NCBI RefSeq assembly: GCF_019799905.1 | Contig: NZ_JABGCI010000001.1 | Span: 372,001-436,000 of the forward strand | DNA from: Trujillonella endophytica | GTDB lineage: Bacteria; Actinomycetota; Actinomycetes; Mycobacteriales; Geodermatophilaceae | Direction: 5' to 3' | DNA: 64,000 nt | In this document: positions 49,453 to 57,719 of the stretch, piece after piece | How positions within the stretch are numbered: position 1 is the first letter of the stretch | How the letters are laid out: each line of letters starts with the position of its first letter | Made by a program: the position numbers and the translations under genes | The notes under the pieces: generated by a model | Told to the model about the DNA's origin: nothing | The model's input: only the letters and a program-made list of their open reading frames with translations | The model's database searches: none

Positions 49453-50449
49453 CGAGGCGGATCGGGCTGCCCTCCTTGCGCTCGAGCTGCTCGACGCCGC
49501 GGGCGGCCTCGGCCAGCGGCAGGGTGCCGGAGATGGACCGGGAGAGGTCCAGCCGGCCGTGCCGGACCAGGCGCACCAGCTGCTCGACGTGCTGGGGCTC
49601 GGAGCCGTAGTGGCCCAGCAGCCGCTGCCCGAAGTAGCTGAACTGGGTGCCGTTGCGCAGGGTCAGCGGCTGGTCGGTGAGCCCGACGAGCACCAGGCCG
49701 CCGTCCCGCTCCAGGCAGCGCACGGCCTGCTCGCGCACGGCGGCGACACCGGCGAAGTCGAAGGCGTGGGCCAGGCCCGCGCCGCCGGTCAGCTCGCGGA
49801 CCCGCGCGGCGACGTCCTCGGAGGGGTCGAGCGCCAGGTCGGCGCCGAAGGCCAGTGCCCGCTCCCGCGCGGCCTCCACCGGGTCGACGGCGACGATGGG
49901 CGCCGCGCCGGCGAGCCGCAGCAGCTGGACGGCGTGCGCGCCGAGACCACCGATGCCCCACACGCCGACCGGCTGCCCGGCGCGGACGCCGGCGGTCCGG
50001 ACGATCGAGGCCCACGGCGTGGAGACGGCGTCGGGGACGATGCACGCCTGCTCGAACGGCATGTCGTCGGGGATCGGCACGAGCGTCGGGACGGTGGCCA
50101 GCGCGTACTCGGCCCAGCCTCCGTCGTAGTCCACCCCGCGGGTGTGGATCCAGCCGCCGATCTCCTCGCCGGCCTGCAGCGTGACCCGCTGGCCGACCGT
50201 GGCCCCGGTGACCCCCTCGCCGAGCCCGGCCACCTCGCCGGCGACCTCGTGGCCGAGCGTGACCTCCTCGCCGGCCAGGAACAGCGGGGAGAGCTCGCCG
50301 GAGATGAGGTGGACGTCGGACAGGCAGATGCCCGCCGCCCGGACCCGGATCAGCACCTCGCCGGGGCCGGGAGCGGGACGGGGGACCTCCCGTACCGCGA
50401 ACTCCTTCGTGCGCACGTTCAACCGGCCGGCGAGCATCGACTCCGTCAT
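49439..50449 (-). CDS. Zinc-type alcohol dehydrogenase (MDR family)
   Basis: A 336-aa medium-chain dehydrogenase. ATG 50449 follows AGGGAGG. The catalytic-zinc residues include AAGICLSDVH and LGHEVAGEV; the nucleotide motif is VGVWGIGGLGAHAVQLLRLA. The four-cysteine structural-zinc lobe is absent (QRVTLQAGEEIGGWIH in its place). Third zinc ligand Cys174 appears as Asp in CIVPDAVSTPW. NAD(P)H-linked alcohol or quinone oxidation is expected; the substrate is unknown. Confidence 0.9.
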   Translation of the reverse strand: MTESMLAGRLNVRTKEFAVREVPRPAPGPGEVLIRVRAAGICLSDVHLISGELSPLFLAGEEVTLGHEVAGEVAGLGEGVTGATVGQRVTLQAGEEIGGWIHTRGVDYDGGWAEYALATVPTLVPIPDDMPFEQACIVPDAVSTPWASIVRTAGVRAGQPVGVWGIGGLGAHAVQLLRLAGAAPIVAVDPVEAARERALAFGADLALDPSEDVAARVRELTGGAGLAHAFDFAGVAAVREQAVRCLERDGGLVLVGLTDQPLTLRNGTQFSYFGQRLLGHYGSEPQHVEQLVRLVRHGRLDLSRSISGTLPLAEAARGVEQLERKEGSPIRLVIQP

Positions 50450-50536
50450 GGGTCCTCCCTCCCCGCCGGAGCGTCCGGGCACACGTGCCGGTAGTCGGTC
50501 GACCGCGCGGGGTGGCGCGCGTAACGTCCAGCGACC

Positions 50537-50655
50537 GTGTCCGCGAACAGCACCGACACGACCGCCACCGCCACCGCCACCGCCACCGTCACCGACGCCG
50601 TCCTCGCCGCCGAGCGCGCGCACCTGGCCCACGCCGCCGACTGCCTGACCGCATG
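50537..50655 (+). pseudogene. Out-of-frame 5' segment of helR (frameshifted N-terminus)
   Basis: From GTG 50537 the frame reads VSANSTDTTATATATATVTD, then AVLAAERAHLAHAADCLT, which matches the start expected for HelD/HelR proteins. It then leaves the helR frame at about 50650. A single extra C in the ACC at 50648 would restore C-L-T-R-M-R and join the two frames. The (ACCGCC)n repeat at 50567-50597 lies in this segment. Confidence 0.7.
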
Positions 50656-52614
50656 CGCGCCGCGGCGGCCGCCGTGGTGGACGCCGGGGTCGACGCCTGG
50701 GCCTCCGAGCGGCTCGGCGCGGCCCGTGCCGAGCGGCTGCGCGCCCTGGCCGTCGACCCCGGCGTCCCGGCGTTCTTCGGCCGCACCGACGGTGGGCACG
50801 AGAGCTTCCACATCGGCCGGCGGCACGTGCGCGACGACGCCGGGCAGCCGGTGGTCATCGACTGGCGGGCGCCGATGAGCCGGCCGTTCTACCGGGCCAC
50901 CGCCGCCGATCCGCAGGGCCTGGTGCGCCGCCGCCGGTTCGGCTTCGGCGGCGGGGAGCTGACCGGTTTCGAGGACGAGCTGCTGGGAGCCGGGCAGGAG
51001 GGCGACTCCCGGCTGCAGGACGACCTGGAGAGCCGGGTCCTGCTCGCGGAGATCGAGCGCCCGCGCAGCGGCCCCATGCGCGACATCGTCGCCACCATCC
51101 AGCCCGAGCAGGACGACATCGTCCGCGCGCCGCTCACCGAGTCGGTCTGCGTGCAGGGCGCTCCCGGCACCGGCAAGACCGCCGTCGGCCTGCACCGTGC
51201 CGCCTACCTGCTCTACACCCACACCGGGCAGCTGGCCCGCAGCGGCGTCCTCGTCGTCGGCCCCAACCGGGCGTTCCTGCGCTACATCGAGCAGGTGCTG
51301 CCCACGCTCGGGGAGGTCGACGTCGAGCAGACGACGGTCGCCGACCTGACCGCCCGCGTCCCGGTCCGGGCGGAGGACGCCCCGGACGTCGCCGTCCTCA
51401 AGGGCGACGAGCGGATGGCCGCGGTGCTGCACCGGGCCCTGTGGGGCGCGATCGCCAAACCGGCCGACGACGTCCAGGTGCCGCTCGCCGGCCGCCGCTA
51501 CCGGGTGCCGGTGGAGCGCCTCAAGCGATACGTCGACGACCTGCGCCGCCGCGGCCGCGCGGACGACGACCAGCGGGTGCTGCACTACGCCGCCGGCCGC
51601 GAGCGGCTGGCGATGAGCCTGGCCGAGGACGCGCGGCGGCAGAAGGAGGAGGCCGGCGGCAGCCCCACCGACGGCGAGACGCGCAGTGCGGCCCGCAGCG
51701 CCGAGGTGCGCGCGTTCTGCGACACGGTCTGGCCGGCCCGCGACGCCGCCGGGCTGGTCTGCGACCTGCTGTCGGACCCCGCGCTGCTCGCCCGGGCCGC
51801 ACGCGGCGTGCTCGACGCGGACGAGCAGGCCGCGCTGCTGTGGCCGGTCCGGCCCCGCTCGGTGCGCACGGCGCCGTGGTCGGTCGGCGACGCGGTGCTC
51901 GTCGACGAGGTCGCGGGCCTCCTGGAGCGCACCGGCGGCTACGGGCACGTCGTGGTCGACGAGGCGCAGGACCTCTCGGGGATGCAGTGCCGGGCGATCG
52001 CCCGCCGGCTGGCCGCCGGCTCGCTGACCGTGCTCGGCGACCTGGCCCAGGCCACGAGCCCCTGGTCGGCGGGGGAGTGGGCGCCGACGCTGCGGGGCCT
52101 GGGCAGGCCGGGGACCGCCGTCCGCCCGCTGACCCGCGGCTACCGCGTGCCCGGCGAGGTGCTGGACTTCGCCAACCGGCTGCTGCCCGTGATCGCGCCG
52201 GGCCTGCCGGCCGCCGCCGCGGTCCGGCGGGAACCCGGCTCGCTGACCCTCCGCTCGGGAGCCGACCTCGCCGGCCCGCTCGCCGCCGTGCTGCGGGAGC
52301 TGGCGGCCGCGCCGGGCTCGGTCGGCGTCGTCTGCGCCGACGCGGCGGTCGACGAGGTGGTCGCCGGCCTCCGGGACGCCGGGCTGCCCGCCGAGCCGCT
52401 GGCCGACGACGGTGCGCCGGCCGGGCGGCTCGCCGTCGTGCCGGCCGGGCTGGCCAAGGGCCTGGAGTTCGACGCCGTGGTGGTCGTCGACCCGGCGGCG
52501 ATCGTGGCCGCCAAGCCCCGCGGCCTGCAGCGGCTCTACGTCGTCCTCACGCGGGCGGTGAGCTCCCTGGTCGTGCTGCACCGCGGGGACCTGCCGGCGG
52601 AGCTGGCGGGGTGA
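50653..52614 (+). CDS. helR: HelD/HelR-type RNA polymerase-associated helicase (apparent 5' frameshift)
   Basis: A UvrD-like SF1 ATPase that removes stalled RNA polymerase; HelR relatives can give rifampicin tolerance. The open frame from ATG 50653 is 653 aa. It contains GGDAWASERLG-like AGVDAWASERLGAARAERL, FFGRTDGG, Walker A QGAPGTGKTAVGLHR, VVVDEAQDLSGMQ (Walker B), GDLAQATSPW, and the late VVPAGLAKGLEFDAVVVVDP. The N-terminal coiled coil (AERAHLAHAAD) lies in another frame just upstream, so the full product would need a one-base change. The last 68 nt overlap the convergent BrkB gene. Confidence 0.85.
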   Translation: MRAAAAAVVDAGVDAWASERLGAARAERLRALAVDPGVPAFFGRTDGGHESFHIGRRHVRDDAGQPVVIDWRAPMSRPFYRATAADPQGLVRRRRFGFGGGELTGFEDELLGAGQEGDSRLQDDLESRVLLAEIERPRSGPMRDIVATIQPEQDDIVRAPLTESVCVQGAPGTGKTAVGLHRAAYLLYTHTGQLARSGVLVVGPNRAFLRYIEQVLPTLGEVDVEQTTVADLTARVPVRAEDAPDVAVLKGDERMAAVLHRALWGAIAKPADDVQVPLAGRRYRVPVERLKRYVDDLRRRGRADDDQRVLHYAAGRERLAMSLAEDARRQKEEAGGSPTDGETRSAARSAEVRAFCDTVWPARDAAGLVCDLLSDPALLARAARGVLDADEQAALLWPVRPRSVRTAPWSVGDAVLVDEVAGLLERTGGYGHVVVDEAQDLSGMQCRAIARRLAAGSLTVLGDLAQATSPWSAGEWAPTLRGLGRPGTAVRPLTRGYRVPGEVLDFANRLLPVIAPGLPAAAAVRREPGSLTLRSGADLAGPLAAVLRELAAAPGSVGVVCADAAVDEVVAGLRDAGLPAEPLADDGAPAGRLAVVPAGLAKGLEFDAVVVVDPAAIVAAKPRGLQRLYVVLTRAVSSLVVLHRGDLPAELAG

Positions 52615-53518
52615 GTGCGCGCTCCGCGCCCGCGGGCTCGCCCGCCGCGCGCCCGGCGGCGAGGCGGTCGTCGAGCGCCTGCGTGACGAGCCAGCCGCCC
52701 AGCAGGACCAGGTGCAGGAGGAAGAGCCACAGGGCGATGGCCACCGCCGCGCCCACGGGGGTCAGGCCGCCGAAGGGTGCGCCGAGGTCGAGGGGCAGCG
52801 ACAGGAAGAGGACGAAGCCCTGCAGGAAGCCGGACAGGCAGGCCGCCGTGAACAGCGCGCCGCTGACCAGCGCCGGCCAGCCCAGCCGCCCGGCCGCCAC
52901 CACCCGGTAGCCCCACGCCAGCGGGACGGTCAGCACGACCAGCACCGAGTAGTAGCCGAGGGCGAACCGGCCGATCGCCGCGCCCGCCCCCGGCTGGCCG
53001 GCCAGCGAGGCCATGCCGTCGGCCGCGAGGAGCAGCGGGTACAGCAGGAGCGGGGTCACCAGCGCCAGCGGGAGCCCGAGCAGCCGGCCGCGCCAGCCGG
53101 TCATGGTGTCCCGGCGGTGGCTGAAGCGCAGCAGCGCCCGGCGCAGCCCCTCGCCGTACAGCGACAGCGGGAGGAGGGCCAGCAGGAGGCCGACGACGTC
53201 CATCGCCAGCCCGGCGTCCACCAGGTCGCGCACCACGGACGGGGCGCCGAGCTGGGCGGGCAGGATCTCGGTGAGCCCGTCGGTCAGCTCCGAGACCTCC
53301 TCCGGCCCGGTGAGCCACCCGGTGAGCCGCACCGCGACCAGCAGCAGGGGGACGACGGCGATGCCGGCGTAGAACGTCAGCCCGGCGGCGATGAGCGCCA
53401 GGTCACGGCCGCGGAGGCGCTGCCGGACCGAGGCGGCGAGGTATCGGGTCTCCGCGCCGACCCGGGCGTGGGACCAGCGGGTGCTGTGCGGTGGCGGCGG
53501 GGCCGGGGACCCGCTCAG
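52547..53518 (-). CDS. YihY/virulence factor BrkB-family membrane protein
   Basis: An integral membrane protein with six or seven helices. LALIAAGLTFYAGIAVVPLL is the hallmark first helix. DMVGLLLALLPLSLYGEGLRR-like and GLTPVGAAVAIALWLFLLHL segments follow. The start is unclear: CTG 53518 overlaps the stop of the lipoprotein gene (CTGA), while ATG 53593 lies inside that gene. The C-terminal Pro-rich tail overlaps the 3' end of helR. Function of the family is unsettled (the RNase BN assignment is discounted). Confidence 0.82.
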   Translation of the reverse strand: MSGSPAPPPPHSTRWSHARVGAETRYLAASVRQRLRGRDLALIAAGLTFYAGIAVVPLLLVAVRLTGWLTGPEEVSELTDGLTEILPAQLGAPSVVRDLVDAGLAMDVVGLLLALLPLSLYGEGLRRALLRFSHRRDTMTGWRGRLLGLPLALVTPLLLYPLLLAADGMASLAGQPGAGAAIGRFALGYYSVLVVLTVPLAWGYRVVAAGRLGWPALVSGALFTAACLSGFLQGFVLFLSLPLDLGAPFGGLTPVGAAVAIALWLFLLHLVLLGGWLVTQALDDRLAAGRAAGEPAGAERALTPPAPPAGPRGAARPGSSPPA

Positions 53519-53700
53519 CCGTCGGACTCCGAGGTCTGGGTGGAGGGGCCCTCCGACTCGGCGCAGTCGCCGCTGTTCTCGGCGGTGCCGCACTCCTGCT
53601 CGTTGCGCTCGGTGTCGCTGTTGTCCCCGCAGGCGGTGAGGGCGCCCGCGAGGGCCAGGACGACGAGCGGGCGGGCCAGGGCCCGTCGGGTGATGCGCAT
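53515..53700 (-). CDS. Small lipoprotein
   Basis: A 61-aa secreted protein. ATG 53700 is followed by RITRRALARPLVVLALAGAL and the lipobox LTAC, then an acidic Ser/Thr/Glu-rich tail with two further cysteines (QECGTAENSGDC), which could form a disulfide. It sits directly upstream of the BrkB-like gene with overlapping ends. Function unknown. Confidence 0.78.
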   Translation of the reverse strand: MRITRRALARPLVVLALAGALTACGDNSDTERNEQECGTAENSGDCAESEGPSTQTSESDG

Positions 53701-54157
53701 GCCGGGTGGGTGCGCGCCGGACCGCACCGGCAAACGCGTCCCGTGCGGTCCCGATCCGCGCCGGTGGGCGGTCGGTCCGCGTGTCGTGCCGCCGTCGCCG
53801 GGACGCTCGTCGGAGACGAGGACATCCGCGCTGGTCACCGCGCCACGGGCGGCCCGCCGGTCGCGGAACGGGGCCTGTTGCTCACTGTGAGCGAACGAAT
53901 TACACGCTGGTGATTGTCACGCGGCCATAACGGCCATTACGGTCTGTGTGTCCAAAGGGGCGCTGCGTCACTGAGATGGGTGACAGCCCCTGGACGCCGT
54001 CGAGCCGGCCGACCCTGCGGGGGACGCCGGGCCGGGGACCCACCGTAGTCCCGGGGTGTAGTGCGCGCGGTCCGCCGCGGGCACCGGACGAACTCCCGTC
54101 CGAACCCGTCAGCTAACCCGGTAGGCGGCCGTCGGAGAAAGAGAGAGCCGCCGCACC
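53701..54157 (+). other. Long non-coding region before the NlpC/P60 gene
   Basis: This 457-nt gap holds no supported gene. The left part (53701-53940) is an AT-richer promoter area containing TTGCTCACTGTGAGCGAACG. The right part is a ydaO-type riboswitch. Confidence 0.7.
53950..54145 (+). ncRNA. ydaO/yuaA c-di-AMP riboswitch
   Basis: The leader of the NlpC/P60 gene contains AGGGGCGCTGCGTCACTGAG then ATGGGTGACAGCCCC, and later CCGTCCGAACCCGTCAGCTA then ACCCGGTAGGCGGCCGTCGG. These are the conserved strings of the ydaO class. In actinobacteria this class precedes NlpC/P60 and Rpf wall-hydrolase genes and turns them off when c-di-AMP is high. Confidence 0.88.
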
Positions 54158-55267
54158 ATGGCGTCCCCTGCACGCGCCTTCCCCGCGCGTACGCACCGGA
54201 TCCGGCGCACCGCCGCCGTCCGCCGGGTCCTCCTGATCGCCTCCTCGGTGGGTGTCGCCCTCGGGGTGACGCTCGTCCCCGCCCCGGCGGGTGCCGAGGA
54301 GCCGACCACCTCGTCCGAGGCCGCCCAGCTCATGGCGGCGCGCGGGCACGAGCTCGAGGCGGTGACGGAGCAGTTCAACGAGGCGCGCGTGCAGCTGACC
54401 GCGCTGCAGGACGCCGCCGCGCAGGCCGCGGCCACCGCGGACGCGGCGGAGCTCGCGGTGACCAGCGCGCAGCAGCAGGTCCGCGGCGTGGCCCGGAGCG
54501 CCTGGACCGGGGACAGCGGGGGCTCGCTCCAGGCGCTGTTCACCAGTGGCTCGGCCGACGAGTTCATCGACCGGGTCAGCGTGATCGAGATGGTGGCCGA
54601 CCACCAGAACGGCCTCCTCTCCTCGGCCGTGGGCGCGAGCGACGCCGCGGCCGCCGCCCGGGCCGCGGCCGACGAGGCGGCCGCTCAGGCGCAGCAGACC
54701 TACGACGCCGTCGCCGCCCAGCAGGCCGCGCTCGAGGCCCAGGTCACCGAGTACCGCGCGGACTTCGACCGGCTGAGCGCCGACGAGCGGCAGGCCGCCC
54801 TCGCCGCCTCCGCCGCGGCGCACGCCGCGGAGACCGCGGCCAGCCGCGACGAGCGCGAGGCGCCCGCGGAGCCCGCGGAGGAGGCGCCGTCCGCCCCGGT
54901 CGTCGGCGGCAGCGGTGCCGTCCAGACCCTGATCGCCACCGCCATGGCGCAGCGGGGCAAGCCCTACGTCTGGGCCGCCGGCGGTCCCCGTGCCTTCGAC
55001 TGCTCCGGCCTGACGCAGTTCGCCTTCCGGGCCGCCGGGATCAACCTCCCGCACTCCAGCCGGATGCAGTCGCAGATGGGCCAGTCCGTCTCGCGCGGGA
55101 ACCTGCAGCCCGGTGACCTGGTCTTCTTCTACAGCCCGGTGAGTCACGTGGGCATCTACATCGGCAACGGCCAGATGGTGCACGCGCCGACGTCCGGGGA
55201 CGTCGTCAAGGTCGCTCCGGTCGACGCTGTCGGCGGTTACGCCGGCGCCCGCCGCATCGCCGGCTGA
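54158..55267 (+). CDS. NlpC/P60 peptidoglycan endopeptidase (RipA-like)
   Basis: A 369-aa secreted wall hydrolase. A signal peptide (about 1-46, ending PAPAGAEE) precedes a coiled-coil region (about 60-230). The C-terminal NlpC/P60 domain (about 255-369) has the catalytic Cys in AFDCSGLTQFAF, His in SHVGIYIGNGQMVHAP and the third residue following. It cleaves peptide cross-links during growth and division. A c-di-AMP riboswitch in its leader probably links its expression to wall or turgor state. Confidence 0.93.
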   Translation: MASPARAFPARTHRIRRTAAVRRVLLIASSVGVALGVTLVPAPAGAEEPTTSSEAAQLMAARGHELEAVTEQFNEARVQLTALQDAAAQAAATADAAELAVTSAQQQVRGVARSAWTGDSGGSLQALFTSGSADEFIDRVSVIEMVADHQNGLLSSAVGASDAAAAARAAADEAAAQAQQTYDAVAAQQAALEAQVTEYRADFDRLSADERQAALAASAAAHAAETAASRDEREAPAEPAEEAPSAPVVGGSGAVQTLIATAMAQRGKPYVWAAGGPRAFDCSGLTQFAFRAAGINLPHSSRMQSQMGQSVSRGNLQPGDLVFFYSPVSHVGIYIGNGQMVHAPTSGDVVKVAPVDAVGGYAGARRIAG

Positions 55268-55273
55268 GGGAGG

Positions 55274-55330
55274 ACCTCCCCGCCCCCCACCGCTCGCACG
55301 CTCGCGGCGGGCCCCTGCGGGGAGGCCGAG
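55274..55330. terminator. GC-rich hairpin region after the NlpC/P60 gene
   Basis: GGACCTCCCCGC pairs in part with GCGGGGAGGCC downstream. The enclosed stretch GCCCCCCACCGCTCGCACGC belongs to a dispersed repeat found inverted at about 55956. Confidence 0.55.
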
Positions 55331-55336
55331 GCCGGC

Positions 55337-55873
55337 TCAGGTGACCCGCTGGAGGAGGCCCCAGACGAAGCGGGCCCGCCGGCCGTCGGGGAGGGCGACC
55401 TCCCAGTGCGCGGGCATCCCGGCGGGGGTGTGCTGCGCTCCCGGCACCGCGGCGACGTCGTCCACCACGTGCTGCCAGACCAGGAGCCGGTCGGGCCGCG
55501 CGGCGGGGATCCCGGACCCCGGGCCGCGGACCAGCTGCTCGTCGAGCACCTCGCCGCCGGGTCCGCTGACCACCCGCCAGCGCAGCTGCGGCCACAGCGG
55601 CAGCGGCCACTGCCGCAGTTCCAGCTCGAGGTCGCCCTCGCGGCGCGGGACGCAGGTGTCGGGCGGCCCCAGCACCGCCGTCCGCAGGGCCAGGCCGCGC
55701 GGCGCCCGCGGACTGTGGTGCAGGGCCTGCCAGCGGGTGTGCGCCGCGTGCGCCTGGCCCCGGGTCGCCGACAGCCTCGGCAGGGCCTCGGCGACAAGGT
55801 CGGGGCGGACGTCGGCCATGCGGCGCAGCAGCACGAGGCAGAACTCGCGTCGCGCCAGCCCCCGCACGGACAC
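55337..55873 (-). CDS. Hypothetical protein
   Basis: A 178-aa soluble protein (GTG 55873; GTG 55867 is close by) that I do not recognise. It begins MSVRGLARREFCLVLLRRMA, contains RPDLVAEALPRLSATRGQAH, RREGDLELELRQWPLPLWPQ and ends with HWEVALPDGRRARFVWGLLQ. Trp- and Arg-rich regions and predicted mixed structure are the only clear features. It is flanked by an inverted pair of a 24-bp identical repeat. Confidence 0.6.
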   Translation of the reverse strand: MSVRGLARREFCLVLLRRMADVRPDLVAEALPRLSATRGQAHAAHTRWQALHHSPRAPRGLALRTAVLGPPDTCVPRREGDLELELRQWPLPLWPQLRWRVVSGPGGEVLDEQLVRGPGSGIPAARPDRLLVWQHVVDDVAAVPGAQHTPAGMPAHWEVALPDGRRARFVWGLLQRVT

Positions 55874-55888
55874 AGACCCTGCCACCGA

Positions 55889-55992
55889 CAGGAAGGACCC
55901 CGTCCTCCTCACCCCTCGCAGGCTCGGGGCCGTCCGGCCGCCTGCAGGGTCCCGCTGCGAGCGTGCGAGCGGTGGGGGGCAGGGGGTCCTTC
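55889..55992. repeat. Imperfect palindrome containing an inverted copy of the 24-bp repeat
   Basis: GGACCCC at 55894 and GGGGTCC near 55985 bound a stretch of about 100 bp that can pair with itself. The core GCGAGCGTGCGAGCGGTGGG (55957 on) is the inverse of the repeat at 55281-55305, with 24 identical bases. It lies between the hypothetical gene and the DUF3817 gene. Confidence 0.7.
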
Positions 55993-56039
55993 TCCGGGGC
56001 CGCGACGGGCCCTCCGGCAGACGTCCGAGAATGGGGGCC

Positions 56040-56357
56040 ATGAGCCCGCGCACCGCCGTCCTGCTGTTCCGCACCGTCGCGATCGCCGAGGCGCTGACGT
56101 GGGTGGGCCTCCTGGCCGGCATGTACGTGAAGTACGTGCCGGAGACCTCCGAGGTGGGCGTGCAGGTGTTCGGCCCCATCCACGGCGCGGTGTTCGTGCT
56201 CTACGTCGGGGTCACCCTGCTGACGGCGCGCCGGCTGCGCTGGTCCCCCGGGACGACGCTGCTGGCCCTCGCGGCCTCGGTCCCGCCGTTCGCCACGGTG
56301 CTGTTCGAGGTGTGGGCCCGCCGCTCCGGCCGGCTGGGCGTCGTCGGCACCGCCTGA
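56040..56357 (+). CDS. DUF3817 small membrane protein
   Basis: A 105-aa protein with three predicted helices. It reads LFRTVAIAEALTWVGLLAGM, then YVKYVPETSEVG and FGPIHGAVFVLYVGVTLL, the DUF3817 pattern seen in many bacteria. Function unknown. ATG 56040 is used; ATG 56031 in frame adds three residues. Confidence 0.85.
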   Translation: MSPRTAVLLFRTVAIAEALTWVGLLAGMYVKYVPETSEVGVQVFGPIHGAVFVLYVGVTLLTARRLRWSPGTTLLALAASVPPFATVLFEVWARRSGRLGVVGTA

Positions 56358-56394
56358 GCCGCGGCCCGGCCGGGGCTGGCCTACGGTCGCCGTC

Positions 56395-57717
56395 ATGCCG
56401 GAGCCCGTGCTGCCCTCGACCGCCCGGACCCTGCTGGCGCGCACCGCCCGAGCTCAGCGCGACGGCCGGGTGCCCGGTCTGGTCGCCGGCGTCGTGCGGG
56501 ACGGCGGCCTGGTGTGGTCGGCCGGTCGCGGCGAGGTGCCGGGGCCGGTGACCGACGTGCAGTACCGGCTGGGCTCGATCAGCAAGACCGTGACGGCGGT
56601 CGCCGTGCTGCGGCTGCGGGACGAGGGCCGGCTCGGTCTGGACGACCCGCTGGAGCGGCACGTGCCCGGTACCCCCTTCGGGGACCGCACGGTCGGCCAG
56701 CTGCTCTCCCACCTGGCCGGTGCCTCGGCGGAGAGCCCCGGCGGCTGGTGGGAGCGGGTGCCCGGCGGGTCGCTGGAGGAGCTGCGGCTGCGCGAGGAGC
56801 ACGTCGTGCTCGGCGCCGCCCGCCGGTTCCACTACTCCAACCTCGGCTTCGGCCTGCTCGGCGAGCTGGTCGCCCGGCACCGGGGGCGGCCGTGGGACGA
56901 CGTCGTCCGCGACGAGGTGCTCCTGCCGCTGGGCATGACCCGGACGACGCCCCGCCCCGAGCAGCCGGCCGCGCAGGGTGCCGCCGTGCACCCGTGGGCC
57001 GACGTCGTCCTCGCCGAGCCGGAGCACCACGCCGGCGTGATGGCCGCCGCGGGGCAGCTGTGGGCGCCGCTGGCCGACCTCGCCCGCTTCGCCGTCTTCC
57101 TGCTCGGCGACACCGGGGACGTGCTGAGCCCGGCGAGCCTGGAGGAGATGGCCGTGCCGGCCGGGGTCGACTCCTCCGCGCCGGGCTGGTCGGCCTACGG
57201 CCTGGGGCTGCAGGTCCTCCGCGTGGAGGGGCGGACCTACACCGGCCACGGCGGCTCGATGCCCGGCTTCCTGGCCGGGGTCTTCGTCGACCGCGAGGAG
57301 GGCACGGGCGCCGTCACGCTGGCCAACACCACCAGCGGCCTGCTCCCGCTGTGGTCGGCGCTGCTGGCCGACCTGCGGGCCGCGGAGCCGCGGGTGGTCG
57401 AGGAGTGGCGCCCCTCCCCGGCGGCGGTCGACCTGGACCTGCTCGGCGTCTGGTTCTGGGGTCCGGCGCCGTACCTGCTGCGCGCCGTCGGCGGGGGGAT
57501 GCTCGACCTCGCGCCGATGCCCGGCCGGCCGGGGCGGGCCAGCCGGTTCGCGCCGCGCGAGGACGGTACGTGGCTCGGCCTGGACGGCTACCACGCGGGC
57601 GAGACGCTGCGGATCGCCCCCGACCACCTGGACCTGGGGACCTTCGTCTTCACCCGCACGCCCTACGACCCGGAGGCGCCGGTGCCCGGCGGCGTGGACG
57701 AGCGCGGCTGGCAGTGA
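56395..57717 (+). CDS. Serine hydrolase (beta-lactamase class C / esterase family)
   Basis: A 440-aa penicillin-binding-fold hydrolase without a signal peptide. SxxK is in YRLGSISKTVTAVAVL, YxN in RFHYSNLGFGLLGEL and the third box in YTGHGGSMPGFLAGVF. The C-terminal part after residue 330 resembles the lipocalin-like extension seen in this family. It may be an esterase or D-peptidase; a true beta-lactamase is less likely because it is probably cytoplasmic. It is followed by a palindromic repeat element. Confidence 0.9.
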   Translation: MPEPVLPSTARTLLARTARAQRDGRVPGLVAGVVRDGGLVWSAGRGEVPGPVTDVQYRLGSISKTVTAVAVLRLRDEGRLGLDDPLERHVPGTPFGDRTVGQLLSHLAGASAESPGGWWERVPGGSLEELRLREEHVVLGAARRFHYSNLGFGLLGELVARHRGRPWDDVVRDEVLLPLGMTRTTPRPEQPAAQGAAVHPWADVVLAEPEHHAGVMAAAGQLWAPLADLARFAVFLLGDTGDVLSPASLEEMAVPAGVDSSAPGWSAYGLGLQVLRVEGRTYTGHGGSMPGFLAGVFVDREEGTGAVTLANTTSGLLPLWSALLADLRAAEPRVVEEWRPSPAAVDLDLLGVWFWGPAPYLLRAVGGGMLDLAPMPGRPGRASRFAPREDGTWLGLDGYHAGETLRIAPDHLDLGTFVFTRTPYDPEAPVPGGVDERGWQ

Positions 57718-57719
57718 CC

